Notes: generated by a model not told the origin, from the letters alone. Counted from the first letter of the stretch, positions 7,737 to 16,486 are shown. The stretch is 51,060 nucleotides of DNA from CAXMQS01 sp964195995 (GCA_964195995.1 CAXMQS010000027.1:1-51060); one strand, 5' to 3'. Numbers and translations: made by a program.

Positions 7737-7757
7737 TCCGGTCTGAGAGTCTACTTT
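7729..7757 (+). promoter_or_regulatory. Promoter of second MerR gene
   Basis: TTGATA (7729-7734), 17-base spacer, TACTTT (7752-7757). Its -35 lies inside the DnaA-box palindrome. Predicted transcription start is about 7764. Confidence 0.5.
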
Positions 7758-7821
7758 CACTCCCGTAGTTCGCCCTTGGGAATTACATTGGTGTAAGATG
7801 CCTGACACGCGAGGAGGGTCC

Positions 7822-8289
7822 GTGACAGATCAGGGTTACCGCGCACCGCAGGTGTGCAAGTTGGTGGGCATCACGTACCGCCAGCTCGACTATTGGGCCA
7901 GGACCGGTTTGCTGACGCCGTCGATCCAATCGGCGGCGGGCTCCGGCTCGCAGCGCCGCTACTCCTTCGGCGACATCGTTCAGCTGAAGGTCGTCAAGCG
8001 CTTGCTCGACGCCGGGATGAGTCTCAAGAAGATTCGTCAAGCGATGGACATTCTTCGAACAGAACTGGAGAGCGAACAGCCGCTCGCGGACGTCACGCTG
8101 CTCTCGGACGGTGTCTCCATCTATGCCGCCCACAGTGCCACCGAGGTCGTCGATGTGTTCCGCGGGGGACAGGGCGTCTTCGGCATCGCTGTTGGGCCTG
8201 TGCAAGCGGAGCTCCAGGGCGATATTCACGAACTGTTCACCGACGAGGCCGAAGAAACCGCAGTCACATCGGAGGTCGTAGGAACCTGA
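7822..8289 (+). CDS. MerR family regulator (Rv1830 ResR/McdR-like)
   Basis: 155 residues. MerR head: VCKLVGITYRQLDYWARTGL, LLTPS, then QRRYSFGDIVQLKVVKRLL, and a dimer helix GMSLKKIRQAMDILR. It occupies the place of Rv1830, which influences growth and division in mycobacteria. GTG 7822 is preferred to the in-frame ATG 7798 because GAGGAGG (7811-7817) sits 4 bases before it. DnaA boxes overlap the promoter. Confidence 0.85.
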   Translation: MTDQGYRAPQVCKLVGITYRQLDYWARTGLLTPSIQSAAGSGSQRRYSFGDIVQLKVVKRLLDAGMSLKKIRQAMDILRTELESEQPLADVTLLSDGVSIYAAHSATEVVDVFRGGQGVFGIAVGPVQAELQGDIHELFTDEAEETAVTSEVVGT

Positions 8290-8723
8290 GCACCGGCTAC
8301 GACCTCGAGGTCACCGACGCCGATCTCATAGATTTCGCCCACGCCAGTGAGCGGCAGTTCGCCCGACTCCTGGAGTTCTACGGCCTCAAATGGCAGTACG
8401 AGCCGCACACGTTTCCCATCGAGTTCGACTCGATGGGAAACCCGTCCAGGTACTTCCGTCCGGACTTCTTCCTTCCCGAGGAGGATCTCCACATCGAGAT
8501 CACGACGATGAACCAGAAGCTCGTCACCAAGAAGAACCGCAAGGTGCGGCTCCTTCGTCAGCATCATCCGGAAGTGAAGTGCAAGATCTTCTATCAGCGT
8601 GACTTCCTGCATCTGCTCGTGAAGTACGGCCTCGAAGAGCCGCCCGGAGGAGACCTGCCGTCGGCCCCTACCCGGGTTCCGGGCCCGCCCGAGATCGTCG
8701 ATCTCGGAGTCGTGCTCACCTAG
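8286..8723 (+). CDS. Uncharacterised protein, possible PD-(D/E)XK nuclease fold, CTG start
   Basis: 145 residues. The segment YEPHTFPIEFDSMG, YFRPDFFLPEEDLHIEIT, then KLVTKKNRKVRLLRQHHPEV resembles a PD-(D/E)xK endonuclease core (PDF, about 10 residues, E-I-T), but the usual lysine of ExK is replaced by Thr. The frame has no ATG, GTG or TTG before ATG 8435, deep within the conserved part. CTG 8286 overlaps the MerR TGA (CTGA) and has GGAGG 10 bases upstream, so a CTG start coupled to MerR is the best reading. Function is inference only. Confidence 0.65.
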   Translation: MSTGYDLEVTDADLIDFAHASERQFARLLEFYGLKWQYEPHTFPIEFDSMGNPSRYFRPDFFLPEEDLHIEITTMNQKLVTKKNRKVRLLRQHHPEVKCKIFYQRDFLHLLVKYGLEEPPGGDLPSAPTRVPGPPEIVDLGVVLT

Positions 8724-8753
8724 ATCGCTGTCCCGGCTAGCCAGAGGGCTCGT

Positions 8754-8759
8754 TAGTCT
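8754..8759 (+). promoter_or_regulatory. -10 element TAGTCT of the glycine cleavage operon
   Basis: TAGTCT ends 7 bases before the gcvT ATG. The 43-base gap before gcvT is too short for a glycine riboswitch and none is seen. Confidence 0.5.
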
Positions 8760-8766
8760 CGATCAC

Positions 8767-9816
8767 ATGAGCGCTGGCCGCACTCCGCTGCATGAGACTC
8801 ACGCCGCCCTTGGCGGTCGTTTCGTGGAATTCGCCGGCTGGGATATGCCCGTCCAGTACGAGGGAGTCATCGCCGAGCACAACGCCGTGCGGACAGGTGT
8901 CGGCATCTTTGACGTCTCGCATCTCGGTCGGTTCACACTCGAGGGCGCGGGCTCGACCGACCTCCTGCTGCGGCTGCTGTGTAACAACATCACCCACATC
9001 GATCCCGGCAGGGCGCAGTACACCATGGCCTTGACGTCGGAGGGAGGCGTCGTCGATGACATCATCGTGTGGCGCTTCGATGAGGAGCGCTACTGGGTCG
9101 TTCCCAACGGAGCCAACCAGGATGATGTTCTCGATCTGTTCGTCGGCGAAGCTCCTGCCTCCATTGCGATCGAGTCGAAGCGACACGACACCGTTCTCGT
9201 CGCTGTGCAGGGTCCACATGCCCCCGCTGTCATCTCGAGCGTCATCGACGACGTCCCGAAGCGCTTCAGGGTCTTGGAGTCATCTTTCGAGGGTGCGGCC
9301 ATCCGCATGGCTGGTACTGGATACACCGGAGAAAGGGGTGCCGAACTCGTCATCGATTCCGACCACGCCGAGTCCCTGTGGTCGTCGCTGACGGCCGCGG
9401 GCGCCGTTCCGTGCGGGCTGGGATCTCGGGACACACTGCGTCTCGAGATGGGCTATCCGCTGTGGGGTCAGGACCTCGACCGTGACACGAGCCCGTTGCA
9501 GGCAGGTCTGGGATGGGTAGTCGAATTCGATCACGACTTCGTTGGTAAAGAAGCCCTCCAGCAGCAACAGGCGGATGGGCTCGGCAAGCGACTCATCGCC
9601 TTCCGGATGGAAGGACGCCACATCGCTCGCCACGGGTACCCGGTCCGCTCCAACGGGTCGGCCGGTGAGGTGGCGTCTGGGAACTTCAGCCCCACGCTCG
9701 ACGGTGGCATCGGCATGGCCTACCTGGCACCCGATCCGGGAGACATCACCACGGTCGAGATCGAGGTGCGGGGAGAGTGGCAGCCCGCAACCGTGCAAGG
9801 GACACCTTTCATCTAA
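8767..9816 (+). CDS. gcvT: Glycine cleavage system T protein (aminomethyltransferase)
   Basis: Transfers the methylene group from aminomethyl-lipoyl-H protein to tetrahydrofolate, releasing ammonia. 349 residues with the N-terminal TPLHETHAALGGRFVEFAGW, the GIFDVSHLGR block, GTGYTGERGAEL and the C-terminal GKEALQQQ...KRLIAFRMEG domain. Leaderless ATG. Its TAA overlaps the ATG of gcvPA (TAATG). Confidence 0.96.
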   Translation: MSAGRTPLHETHAALGGRFVEFAGWDMPVQYEGVIAEHNAVRTGVGIFDVSHLGRFTLEGAGSTDLLLRLLCNNITHIDPGRAQYTMALTSEGGVVDDIIVWRFDEERYWVVPNGANQDDVLDLFVGEAPASIAIESKRHDTVLVAVQGPHAPAVISSVIDDVPKRFRVLESSFEGAAIRMAGTGYTGERGAELVIDSDHAESLWSSLTAAGAVPCGLGSRDTLRLEMGYPLWGQDLDRDTSPLQAGLGWVVEFDHDFVGKEALQQQQADGLGKRLIAFRMEGRHIARHGYPVRSNGSAGEVASGNFSPTLDGGIGMAYLAPDPGDITTVEIEVRGEWQPATVQGTPFI

Positions 9817-11150
9817 TGGACTTCACCCCGCATACTCCCGCCGACGAGGCTCGCCTTCTTGCGGCAGTGGGCCTCAAGTCGCCTTCCGACCTGTTTTCGC
9901 ACCTTCCTGATGAGGTGCGTGTCAAGGGTTCCCTTGACCTGCCGGAACCACTCTCCGAGCCCCAGGTCATGTCGCTCATCGGCGATCTCGGTGCCAAGAA
10001 CCGAGGCGACCTGGTCTGTTTCGCTGGGGGAGGGATCTACGACCACTTCCTCCCCTCGGTGGTGCGAGCTTTGACGATGAGACCGGAGTTCGTGACGGCG
10101 TACACGCCGTACCAACCCGAGGTGAGCCAGGGAGTTCTCCAGGCCCTATTCGAGTACCAGTCGATGATCTGTTCCATCACCGGTCTTCCAGTCGCCAATG
10201 CTTCGATCTATGACGGCGCTACATCAGCGATGGAAGCGCTCAACTTGGCGGTGGCGGCGACCAAACGCAACGCAGTGTGGATCAGCAGGGGACTGCCTCC
10301 ACACACCAAGGAAGTCTTGCGGACCTTTGCCGCCGCCAGGGGAATCGAGATCGTCGAGCACCCCATGGTTGGCGGTCGAACCGCCTGGGCCGCCGACGCC
10401 GGGTCGGAGCCGGCCGCTGTCTTCGTAGCCCAGCCCAACTACCTCGGAGTCATCGAGGACTACACCGATGCGGCCGCTGTGGCCAAGGCCGCAGGTGCCC
10501 TTCTGGTCGCCCAGGTCGATCCGATGAGCCTTGGCGTCTTGCGGACCCCGGGTTCTGCCGGTGCCGATGTTGCTGTGGCCGAAGGCCAGGGACTTGGTAA
10601 CCCGATGTCGTACGGCGGGCCGGTGCTCGGCATCTTCGCGACGACCACCGAGCAGATGCGGCGTCTGCCGGGCCGTCTCGTCGGCAAGACGGTCGACACC
10701 GCGGAGCGCACCGCCTATGTCATGACACTGCGCACGAGGGAGCAGGACATCAGGCGGGAGAAGGCGTCGTCCAACATCTGCACCAATCAGACGCTGAACG
10801 CGCTCGCCGCAGCCACCTACATGGGCTGGGTTGGGCCGCAGGGCCTGGCGACGGTTGGCCAGCAGTCGTCACAAAAGGCTCATTACCTCGCAGACAAGCT
10901 GGCGCAGCTTCCCGGCGTCTCCATGGCCAACGACTCGCCCTTCCTTCGAGAGTTCTCCGTCATGTTGCCCATCGACCCCAATCAAGCTCTGCTGGCCATG
11001 GCCGAGCATGGATTCCTCGCCGGCATCGTCTTGTCGGACGACTTCCCCGAGCTACCAGGAGGTCTGCTGATCGCCGCCACCGAGCAGCGGACCAAAGACC
11101 AACTGGACGCCTACGTCGAGGCCCTGCGGGAGGTGATCACTGATGTCTGA
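9816..11150 (+). CDS. gcvPA: Glycine dehydrogenase (decarboxylating) subunit 1
   Basis: N-terminal half of the P protein, which with subunit 2 decarboxylates glycine onto the lipoyl arm of GcvH. 444 residues. TAYTPYQPEVSQGVLQALFE (with YQSM following), SIYDGATSAMEALNLA and the GQGLGNPMSYGGPVLGIFA segment are canonical. ATG 9816 is chosen because it overlaps the gcvT stop and the conserved sequence (FTPHTPADEARLLAAVG) starts there. The split PA/PB form differs from the single-chain gcvB of mycobacteria. Confidence 0.96.
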   Translation: MDFTPHTPADEARLLAAVGLKSPSDLFSHLPDEVRVKGSLDLPEPLSEPQVMSLIGDLGAKNRGDLVCFAGGGIYDHFLPSVVRALTMRPEFVTAYTPYQPEVSQGVLQALFEYQSMICSITGLPVANASIYDGATSAMEALNLAVAATKRNAVWISRGLPPHTKEVLRTFAAARGIEIVEHPMVGGRTAWAADAGSEPAAVFVAQPNYLGVIEDYTDAAAVAKAAGALLVAQVDPMSLGVLRTPGSAGADVAVAEGQGLGNPMSYGGPVLGIFATTTEQMRRLPGRLVGKTVDTAERTAYVMTLRTREQDIRREKASSNICTNQTLNALAAATYMGWVGPQGLATVGQQSSQKAHYLADKLAQLPGVSMANDSPFLREFSVMLPIDPNQALLAMAEHGFLAGIVLSDDFPELPGGLLIAATEQRTKDQLDAYVEALREVITDV

Positions 11151-12627
11151 GAGTGGGGGAAGAGCCTCATCTGCACCGGTCGCCGGCGGCGAAGCCGAGC
11201 CCCTGCTGATCGAGCTCTCTGCAACGGGAAGGTCTGCCGCTGACTTCGGCACCCTCGACGTCCCCCAGAAGCGGCTCGATCTTCCCGAGACCGCGGACGC
11301 GCCGCCACCGCTTCCAGAGGTCGCCGAACGCGACCTCGTTGCGCATTTCACTCGGCTCGCCCACCGCAATTTTGCCGTAGACGTCGGTGCCTATCCACTT
11401 GGCTCGTGCACCATGAAGTACAACCCGAAGATCTGCGACTGGGCGGCTGAGGGTGCCGGTTTCCGAGATCTCCATCCCTCGGCGCCCGCAGAACTAACCC
11501 AAGGAGTCCTCGAAGTCATCGTCGCCACCGAACAGATCCTGTGCGAACTGACCGGCATGTCACGAGCCACCTTCCAGCCGTCCGCCGGGGCAGCTGGAGA
11601 GCTCACGGGCCTCTTAGTGATGCGGGCGTACCACGATGCCAAGGGCAACAGTCCGTCCAAGGTGCTCATCCCTGATTCTGCGCACGGCACCAATCCAGCC
11701 TCGGCCTCTCTAGCCGGCTATGAGGCGGTGCCGGTACCGTCGAATGAGCACGGGCTTGTCGATGTCGACGCCTTGAGGGAAGCGATGACGAGCGATGTCG
11801 CCGGCCTCATGCTGACCAACCCGAACACCCTCGGCTTGTTCGAGGAGGACATCGTCGAGATGGCCGAGATCGTCCATAGCCAGGGAGGGCTCGTCTACTA
11901 CGACGGCGCCAACCTCAATGCGATCCTCGGACAGGCGAGACCGGGAGACATGGGTTTCGACATCGTGCACTCAAATCTTCATAAGACCTTCGCAACGCCT
12001 CATGGGGGCGGGGGCCCGGGGTCGGGGCCCATCGCAGTGACCGCCGAGCTAGTCCGATTCCTTCCCGGGCCACTTCCCGAGCGCGGGCCAGATGGGTCTT
12101 TCTCCTGGGTGACTCCCGCCGACTCCATCGGACGCGTACACGGCAACCACGGCAACTTCCTGGTTGTCCTGCGGGCTTACACCTACATGCGGGCTCTCGG
12201 AGGGGACGGACTGCGCCGAGTTGCCGAGCGATCGGTGCTGAACGCCCGCTACCTGGCTTCGCTGTTGCAGGAGACGTACCAGTTCCCATTCCCCAAGCCC
12301 TGTATGCACGAGTTCGTCGCATCTGCCGCTCATCTCAAGAGGGAGTTCGGCGTGCGTGCGTTCGACATCGCCAAGGCTCTGCCAGATCACGGCTTCCACG
12401 CGCCGACGATGTACTTCCCTCTCATCGTTGAGGAGGCCCTGATGATCGAACCGACGGAGACTGAGTCTCCCGAGACTGTGGAGGCGCTGGCAGAGGCGCT
12501 CATCGACATCGCCGGCGTCGCGGCGACTGATCCCGACTCCCTGCACGAGGCTCCCCACCGCACGCCGATCGGGCGGCCGGACGAAGCTCTGGCAGCCAGA
12601 CATCCTGTTCTCAACTGGTCGACATGA
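11143..12627 (+). CDS. gcvPB: Glycine dehydrogenase (decarboxylating) subunit 2
   Basis: C-terminal, PLP-binding half of the P protein, 494 residues. The PLP lysine is K281 in HSNLHKTFATPHGGGGPGSG. The PLGSCTMKYNPKI and IPDSAHGTNPASA motifs are intact. ATG 11143 overlaps gcvPA by 8 bases, and the stop overlaps ppgK. A roughly 25-residue N-terminal extension is rich in Ala, Gly and Ser. Confidence 0.96.
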   Translation: MSESGGRASSAPVAGGEAEPLLIELSATGRSAADFGTLDVPQKRLDLPETADAPPPLPEVAERDLVAHFTRLAHRNFAVDVGAYPLGSCTMKYNPKICDWAAEGAGFRDLHPSAPAELTQGVLEVIVATEQILCELTGMSRATFQPSAGAAGELTGLLVMRAYHDAKGNSPSKVLIPDSAHGTNPASASLAGYEAVPVPSNEHGLVDVDALREAMTSDVAGLMLTNPNTLGLFEEDIVEMAEIVHSQGGLVYYDGANLNAILGQARPGDMGFDIVHSNLHKTFATPHGGGGPGSGPIAVTAELVRFLPGPLPERGPDGSFSWVTPADSIGRVHGNHGNFLVVLRAYTYMRALGGDGLRRVAERSVLNARYLASLLQETYQFPFPKPCMHEFVASAAHLKREFGVRAFDIAKALPDHGFHAPTMYFPLIVEEALMIEPTETESPETVEALAEALIDIAGVAATDPDSLHEAPHRTPIGRPDEALAARHPVLNWST

Positions 12628-13370
12628 ACGAGATCCTTGGGATCGACATCGGCGGCTCAGGCGCCAAGGGTGCCGTCGTAGACACCCACACCGGGGCGTT
12701 GCTCACGGAGCGATACAAGATTCCGACTCCGGACCCGGTGCCGCCAGAGCGGCTGGGCGAGATGGTCGGCGAGATCGTCTCTTATCACAACTGGAATGGA
12801 CCTGCCGGCATCGCGGTGCCGGCGATCGTTCGCAACGGCATCCTCGCCTCCGCGGCGAATATCCATCCTGATTGGATGGGAGTCGATGGGGTGTCGCTCT
12901 TCGAACGTCATGTTCTCGACAGGGTCGTCTTGCTGAACGATGCCGACGCTGCCGGCATTGCCGAAAGCCGTCTCGGCGCGGGCAAAGGCGTGTCCGGCCT
13001 CGTCGTGCTGCTGACTCTGGGGACCGGGATCGGTAGCGGTTTCGTCCTTGATGGCGATTTGCTCCCGAACACCGAACTAGGGCATCTCGAGTTCCACGGC
13101 GCAGACGCCGAGGTGTATGCGGCCGCCAGTGCCCGCGAGCGAGACGATCTCTCGTGGGAGGAGTGGGCCGCCCAGGTGAACGAGTTCCTCGCTCATGTCG
13201 TCTTCATCTTCAGCCCCCAGCTCATCGTGCTCGGTGGTGGTATCGCCAAGAAAGAGGAGTCCGGGAGCTGGTTCCCCCTCATCAAGGTCGAGCACTGCCG
13301 TGTCGCCCTCACGGAGTTCCGCAATCACGCAGGCATTGTCGGCGCCGCTTTGGCTGCCGCCGACGCCTAG
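12624..13370 (+). CDS. ppgK: Polyphosphate glucokinase (ROK family)
   Basis: Phosphorylates glucose using polyphosphate and/or ATP. 248 residues. Phosphate-1 motif LGIDIGGSGAKGAVVD, catalytic segment LNDADAAGIAE, phosphate-2 LTLGTGIGSGF and NTELGHLEFHG with the ROK-type glutamate are all present. ATGA overlap with gcvPB makes it the last gene of the glycine cleavage operon, an unexpected partner whose link may be central carbon supply. Confidence 0.92.
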   Translation: MNEILGIDIGGSGAKGAVVDTHTGALLTERYKIPTPDPVPPERLGEMVGEIVSYHNWNGPAGIAVPAIVRNGILASAANIHPDWMGVDGVSLFERHVLDRVVLLNDADAAGIAESRLGAGKGVSGLVVLLTLGTGIGSGFVLDGDLLPNTELGHLEFHGADAEVYAAASARERDDLSWEEWAAQVNEFLAHVVFIFSPQLIVLGGGIAKKEESGSWFPLIKVEHCRVALTEFRNHAGIVGAALAAADA

Positions 13371-13378
13371 ACCGGATT

Positions 13379-13395
13379 ACCGCCAGATCGGCGGT
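13379..13395 (+). terminator. Short hairpin after ppgK
   Basis: ACCGCC (13379-13384) pairs with GGCGGT (13390-13395) over a 5-base loop, 9 bases after the ppgK stop. No T-run. Confidence 0.35.
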
Positions 13396-13403
13396 CCAGT
13401 GCG

Positions 13404-13409
13404 TACGCT
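13404..13409 (+). promoter_or_regulatory. -10 element TACGCT, leaderless start
   Basis: TACGCT ends 7 bases before GTG 13417 and identifies that codon as the start rather than in-frame codons inside ppgK. Confidence 0.5.
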
Positions 13410-13416
13410 CGCCTCC

Positions 13417-14523
13417 GTGGAGCCGCAGATCTACTCAGAGGGCTGGCTTAAGGGAATGCCGCGCTGGGCCCCCCGTCTCGTGTTCCTGGTAGCAATCGTC
13501 GTTGCCGGGATGTTCTTCGGTCTCGGTGTCTTGAGGCAGCTACGGAGTTTCCTCGTGCTGATACTCATCGCGGCATTCCTTTCTGTGGCTCTCGAGCCCG
13601 GGGTTGCCTTCCTGGCGTCCAAAGGATGGAAGCGGGGCTTGGGCACCGCACTGATGTTCGGGCTTGTTGTCGTTGGCGGCGGCACCTTCATCGCGTTGAT
13701 GATCCCGCTGATCGTTGACCAGGTCATCCAGCTGATCGACAGGGCACCCGGCTATATAGACGATCTCAGCTCGTTGGCCGACCGATTCGGCCTCGACCTG
13801 TCGCCGGATAGGGTGCGTGAAGCGCTGATCGACGTTGACGCCGACTTGCAGACGTACGCCGCAGACATCGCAGGATCTGTATTCGGAGTTGGCACCAGGC
13901 TGTTGACGACCTTCTTTCAGGGCCTAACAATTGCCCTATTCACCTTCTACTTCACGGCGGAAGCCCCCAAGATCCGTCGTGGAGTTGCCTCGCTGTTACC
14001 GGAGCATCGGCAACGCGAGGTCATCAGGGTGTGGGATATCGCTATCGAGAAAACCGGTGGCTACTTCTACTCGAGAGCCTTGCTTGCCTTGGCGGCGGCC
14101 CTCGTCACCTGGCTGGTGCTGTCGATCATCGGACTGCCGTACCCGCTGGCCCTCGGGTTGTGGGTGGGGATCCTGTCGCAGTTCGTGCCAGTTGTCGGAA
14201 CCTATATCGGTGGGGCTCTACCGGTCCTGATCGCCGTCCTGGAGAGCCCAGCCAAGGCCGTCTGGGTAGTCATCTACATCGTCGCCTACCAGCAACTCGA
14301 GAACTACGTTCTCAGCCCTCGCCTAACCGCGCGCACGATGTCCTTGCATCCCGCCCTTTCCTTCGGATCTGCGATTGTCGGAGGAACGCTGATGGGTCCT
14401 GCTGGAGCCATCATGGCCCTCCCGGTGGCTGCGACTCTGCAGGCGTTCATATCGGCATACGTGCACCGCTACGAAGTGATCGCCGACCTCACCCCCGAAC
14501 CGGAAGCGGTACCGGGCCAGTAG
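13417..14523 (+). CDS. AI-2E family transporter (PerM/UPF0118-like membrane protein)
   Basis: 368 residues, about seven to eight hydrophobic segments (for example RLVFLVAIVVAGMFFGLGVL near the N-terminus) and a soluble loop near residues 100-150. The C-terminal region with PVVGTYIGGALPVLIAVLES and LTARTMSLHPALSFGSAIVG is family-typical. Members export varied substrates, including autoinducer 2 or Na+; the substrate here is unknown. Confidence 0.9.
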   Translation: MEPQIYSEGWLKGMPRWAPRLVFLVAIVVAGMFFGLGVLRQLRSFLVLILIAAFLSVALEPGVAFLASKGWKRGLGTALMFGLVVVGGGTFIALMIPLIVDQVIQLIDRAPGYIDDLSSLADRFGLDLSPDRVREALIDVDADLQTYAADIAGSVFGVGTRLLTTFFQGLTIALFTFYFTAEAPKIRRGVASLLPEHRQREVIRVWDIAIEKTGGYFYSRALLALAAALVTWLVLSIIGLPYPLALGLWVGILSQFVPVVGTYIGGALPVLIAVLESPAKAVWVVIYIVAYQQLENYVLSPRLTARTMSLHPALSFGSAIVGGTLMGPAGAIMALPVAATLQAFISAYVHRYEVIADLTPEPEAVPGQ

Positions 14524-14524
14524 C

Positions 14525-14530
14525 TAGCCT
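14525..14530 (+). promoter_or_regulatory. -10 element TAGCCT, leaderless start
   Basis: TAGCCT ends 7 bases before ATG 14538 and marks the start of the DUF885 gene within a much longer open frame. Confidence 0.5.
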
Positions 14531-14537
14531 TCGCAAC

Positions 14538-16208
14538 ATGGCTCATCCAATACTCGAGTTCGGAGATCGTCTAACCGACGAGTACGCCGCGCTGCATCCG
14601 GTAACGGCCACCTTCGACGGCGTCGTCGGCTTCGAGGACAAGCTCGACGACTACAGCCCCGGGGGGGTGGAACAATCTACGAACCTCCTCCGAGGTTGGC
14701 TTGATGAGATCGCGGCCATGCCCGCCACGACGGACTATTGGGAAAGCTTGGCCGTCCGAGCCATCTCAGAGAGGCTCGGGCACGAGCTGTCCGCCAACGA
14801 GACGGGAGAGCCGTACCGCGACCTCAACTCGCTGGCTTCGCCCCCGCAGGACCTCGGAATGGTGTTCGAGGTGATGGACCGCGAGGGTGCAGACTCTTGG
14901 GAAAAGATCATCGCTCGCCTCGACGGGGTGGATGGCGCTCTCGCCGCCTATGTAGCCACTCTCGAGGAGGGTCGGACGAGGGGACTGGTTGCGGCGCAGC
15001 GCCAGGTGACGTCCGTCATTAAGGAGGCGAAGGACCACGCCGAGGGCAAGTCGGGTCTAACCCGCCTCGCCAAGAGCTTCGAAGAAGCAGGGTCCCCGGG
15101 GGGCAACGCCGCGGCCGGAGCGTTGGGGAGGGCAATCGCCACCGCCCGTGCCGGTTTCGGAGAGTTGTCGACCTATCTGACCCATACCTACATGGCAGAC
15201 GCCGCCTCTGCTGACCCCGTAGGGGAGGAGCGCTATCTCGACTCCGCTGCGCGCTTCTTGGGTGCCGACCTTGACGCCCCGGAGGTATACGAGTGGGGAT
15301 GGACGGAGGTGACACGTCTTCGCGAAGAGATGACGGCGGCGGCCGGACAGATCAAGGAGGGCGCCAATATCGCCGAGGCCGTCGAGTTTCTGGACGCCGA
15401 CCCCAGCCGAGCGTCGCGAGATCGCGACAACTTCATAGAGATCATGACGGAGCTGCAGCTGAAGGCCCTGGCCGATCTTGATGGCTCAGCCTTTCGGATC
15501 CCCGAGGAGGCCCGCGAGATCACCGTCAACATCTCACCGCCGGGAACCGCTCTTGGGGCCCAATACATCAACCCCAGCGAGGACTTCAAGCGGCCGGGGA
15601 GTGTTTGGTACGGGCTCGATGACTCCGAGCACCAGATACCGATATATCACCACATAAGCACTAACTATCACGAGGGCTTTCCGGGACATCACCTTCAGGT
15701 CGTCTACCAGGCGGCCAACGCCGCCAGGCTGACGCGCTTCCATCGCACCTTCGTGTGGTACTCGGGATCAGGCGAGGGATGGGCCCTCTACTCCGAGAGG
15801 CTGATGAACGAGCTTGGCTACTTCGATCGACCTGAGTACGTGCTGAACACGCACGCCGAGTCGATGCTCCGGGCTTGTCGGGTCGTCATCGACATCGGGT
15901 CGCACATGGGCTACCAGATTCCCGAGGGCCAGCCGTTCCATCCCGGCGAGGACTGGACCTTCGAGACGGCTACCGAGATGCTCGAAGGTTACGCGCTACA
16001 GAAGAAGTCGTACGCCGAGTCGGAAGTAACTCGGTACCTGGGATGGCCCGGCCAGGCCATCACCTACAAGATGGGGGAGAGGCAGATCCTCGATATGCGG
16101 GAGACGCAGCGAGCACGCGACGACTTCGATCTCATCGAATTCCACGACAAGGTCCTCACCCCCGGAGCCATCGGCCTCGGCCACCTTCGAGACCTGGTCG
16201 TCGGCTAG
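14538..16208 (+). CDS. DUF885 family protein (putative metallopeptidase-like)
   Basis: 556 residues. The HEGFPGHH motif at about residues 378-385 and the later EGWALYSERLMNELG and LGWPGQAITYKMGERQI blocks define the DUF885 family, which carries a zinc-peptidase-like HExxxxHH arrangement. No clear signal peptide, so probably cytoplasmic. A second, divergent DUF885 gene of the same length lies 1.3 kb downstream on the other strand. The stop shares CTAG with the convergent gene at 16205. Confidence 0.88.
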   Translation: MAHPILEFGDRLTDEYAALHPVTATFDGVVGFEDKLDDYSPGGVEQSTNLLRGWLDEIAAMPATTDYWESLAVRAISERLGHELSANETGEPYRDLNSLASPPQDLGMVFEVMDREGADSWEKIIARLDGVDGALAAYVATLEEGRTRGLVAAQRQVTSVIKEAKDHAEGKSGLTRLAKSFEEAGSPGGNAAAGALGRAIATARAGFGELSTYLTHTYMADAASADPVGEERYLDSAARFLGADLDAPEVYEWGWTEVTRLREEMTAAAGQIKEGANIAEAVEFLDADPSRASRDRDNFIEIMTELQLKALADLDGSAFRIPEEAREITVNISPPGTALGAQYINPSEDFKRPGSVWYGLDDSEHQIPIYHHISTNYHEGFPGHHLQVVYQAANAARLTRFHRTFVWYSGSGEGWALYSERLMNELGYFDRPEYVLNTHAESMLRACRVVIDIGSHMGYQIPEGQPFHPGEDWTFETATEMLEGYALQKKSYAESEVTRYLGWPGQAITYKMGERQILDMRETQRARDDFDLIEFHDKVLTPGAIGLGHLRDLVVG

Positions 16209-16486
16209 AGGTCGCCATTCTCGGCCCGGGCCGCGAGCTGCTGGGCGTAGTAGTCGGGCCACGCCGCATCCGGGGCCTCTCGAGATCGCTGCCGTTCCAT
16301 GTCGATCAGGTGGAACACCAACTGGCTCTGTGTGACGCGGCGCCCCAGTGTCTTGCTGAGATCGTCGACGAGGAAGGCGGCGTACCACAGTGGCCACTCC
16401 GGATCGTCTCCGTCTGTTTCGATGTAGGCCTGATGGTGGGCAGGGCCGGCGGCCGCCAGCAGTTGCTCAAGTCGACCTTTGTCCAT
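16205..16486 (-). CDS. Small conserved hypothetical protein
   Basis: 93 residues, acidic and soluble, with W/H-rich segments (GPAHHQAYIETDGDDPEWPL, WYAAFLVDDL). It looks like a real conserved actinobacterial protein but I recognise no function. ATG 16486 has TACTCT 7 bases upstream. Its TAG and the TAG of the DUF885 gene are the two strands of one CTAG. Confidence 0.7.
   Translation of the reverse strand: MDKGRLEQLLAAAGPAHHQAYIETDGDDPEWPLWYAAFLVDDLSKTLGRRVTQSQLVFHLIDMERQRSREAPDAAWPDYYAQQLAARAENGDL

Noticed and set aside
7647..7797. Replication origin
   Set aside because: DnaA boxes are present, but there is no AT-rich unwinding region, no dnaA, dnaN, parA or rpmH nearby, and only two or three boxes. 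A regulatory site fits better.
8724..8766. Glycine riboswitch before gcvT
   Set aside because: Only 43 bases of gap and no aptamer-like sequence; the gene has a leaderless promoter.
13195..13416. N-terminal extension of the AI-2E protein into ppgK
   Set aside because: The extension is Ser/Arg-rich out-of-frame ppgK sequence; a -10 element and GTG at 13417 give the natural start.
14031..14537. N-terminal extension of the DUF885 protein
   Set aside because: It is the wrong frame of the AI-2E gene; TAGCCT and ATG 14538 mark the true start.
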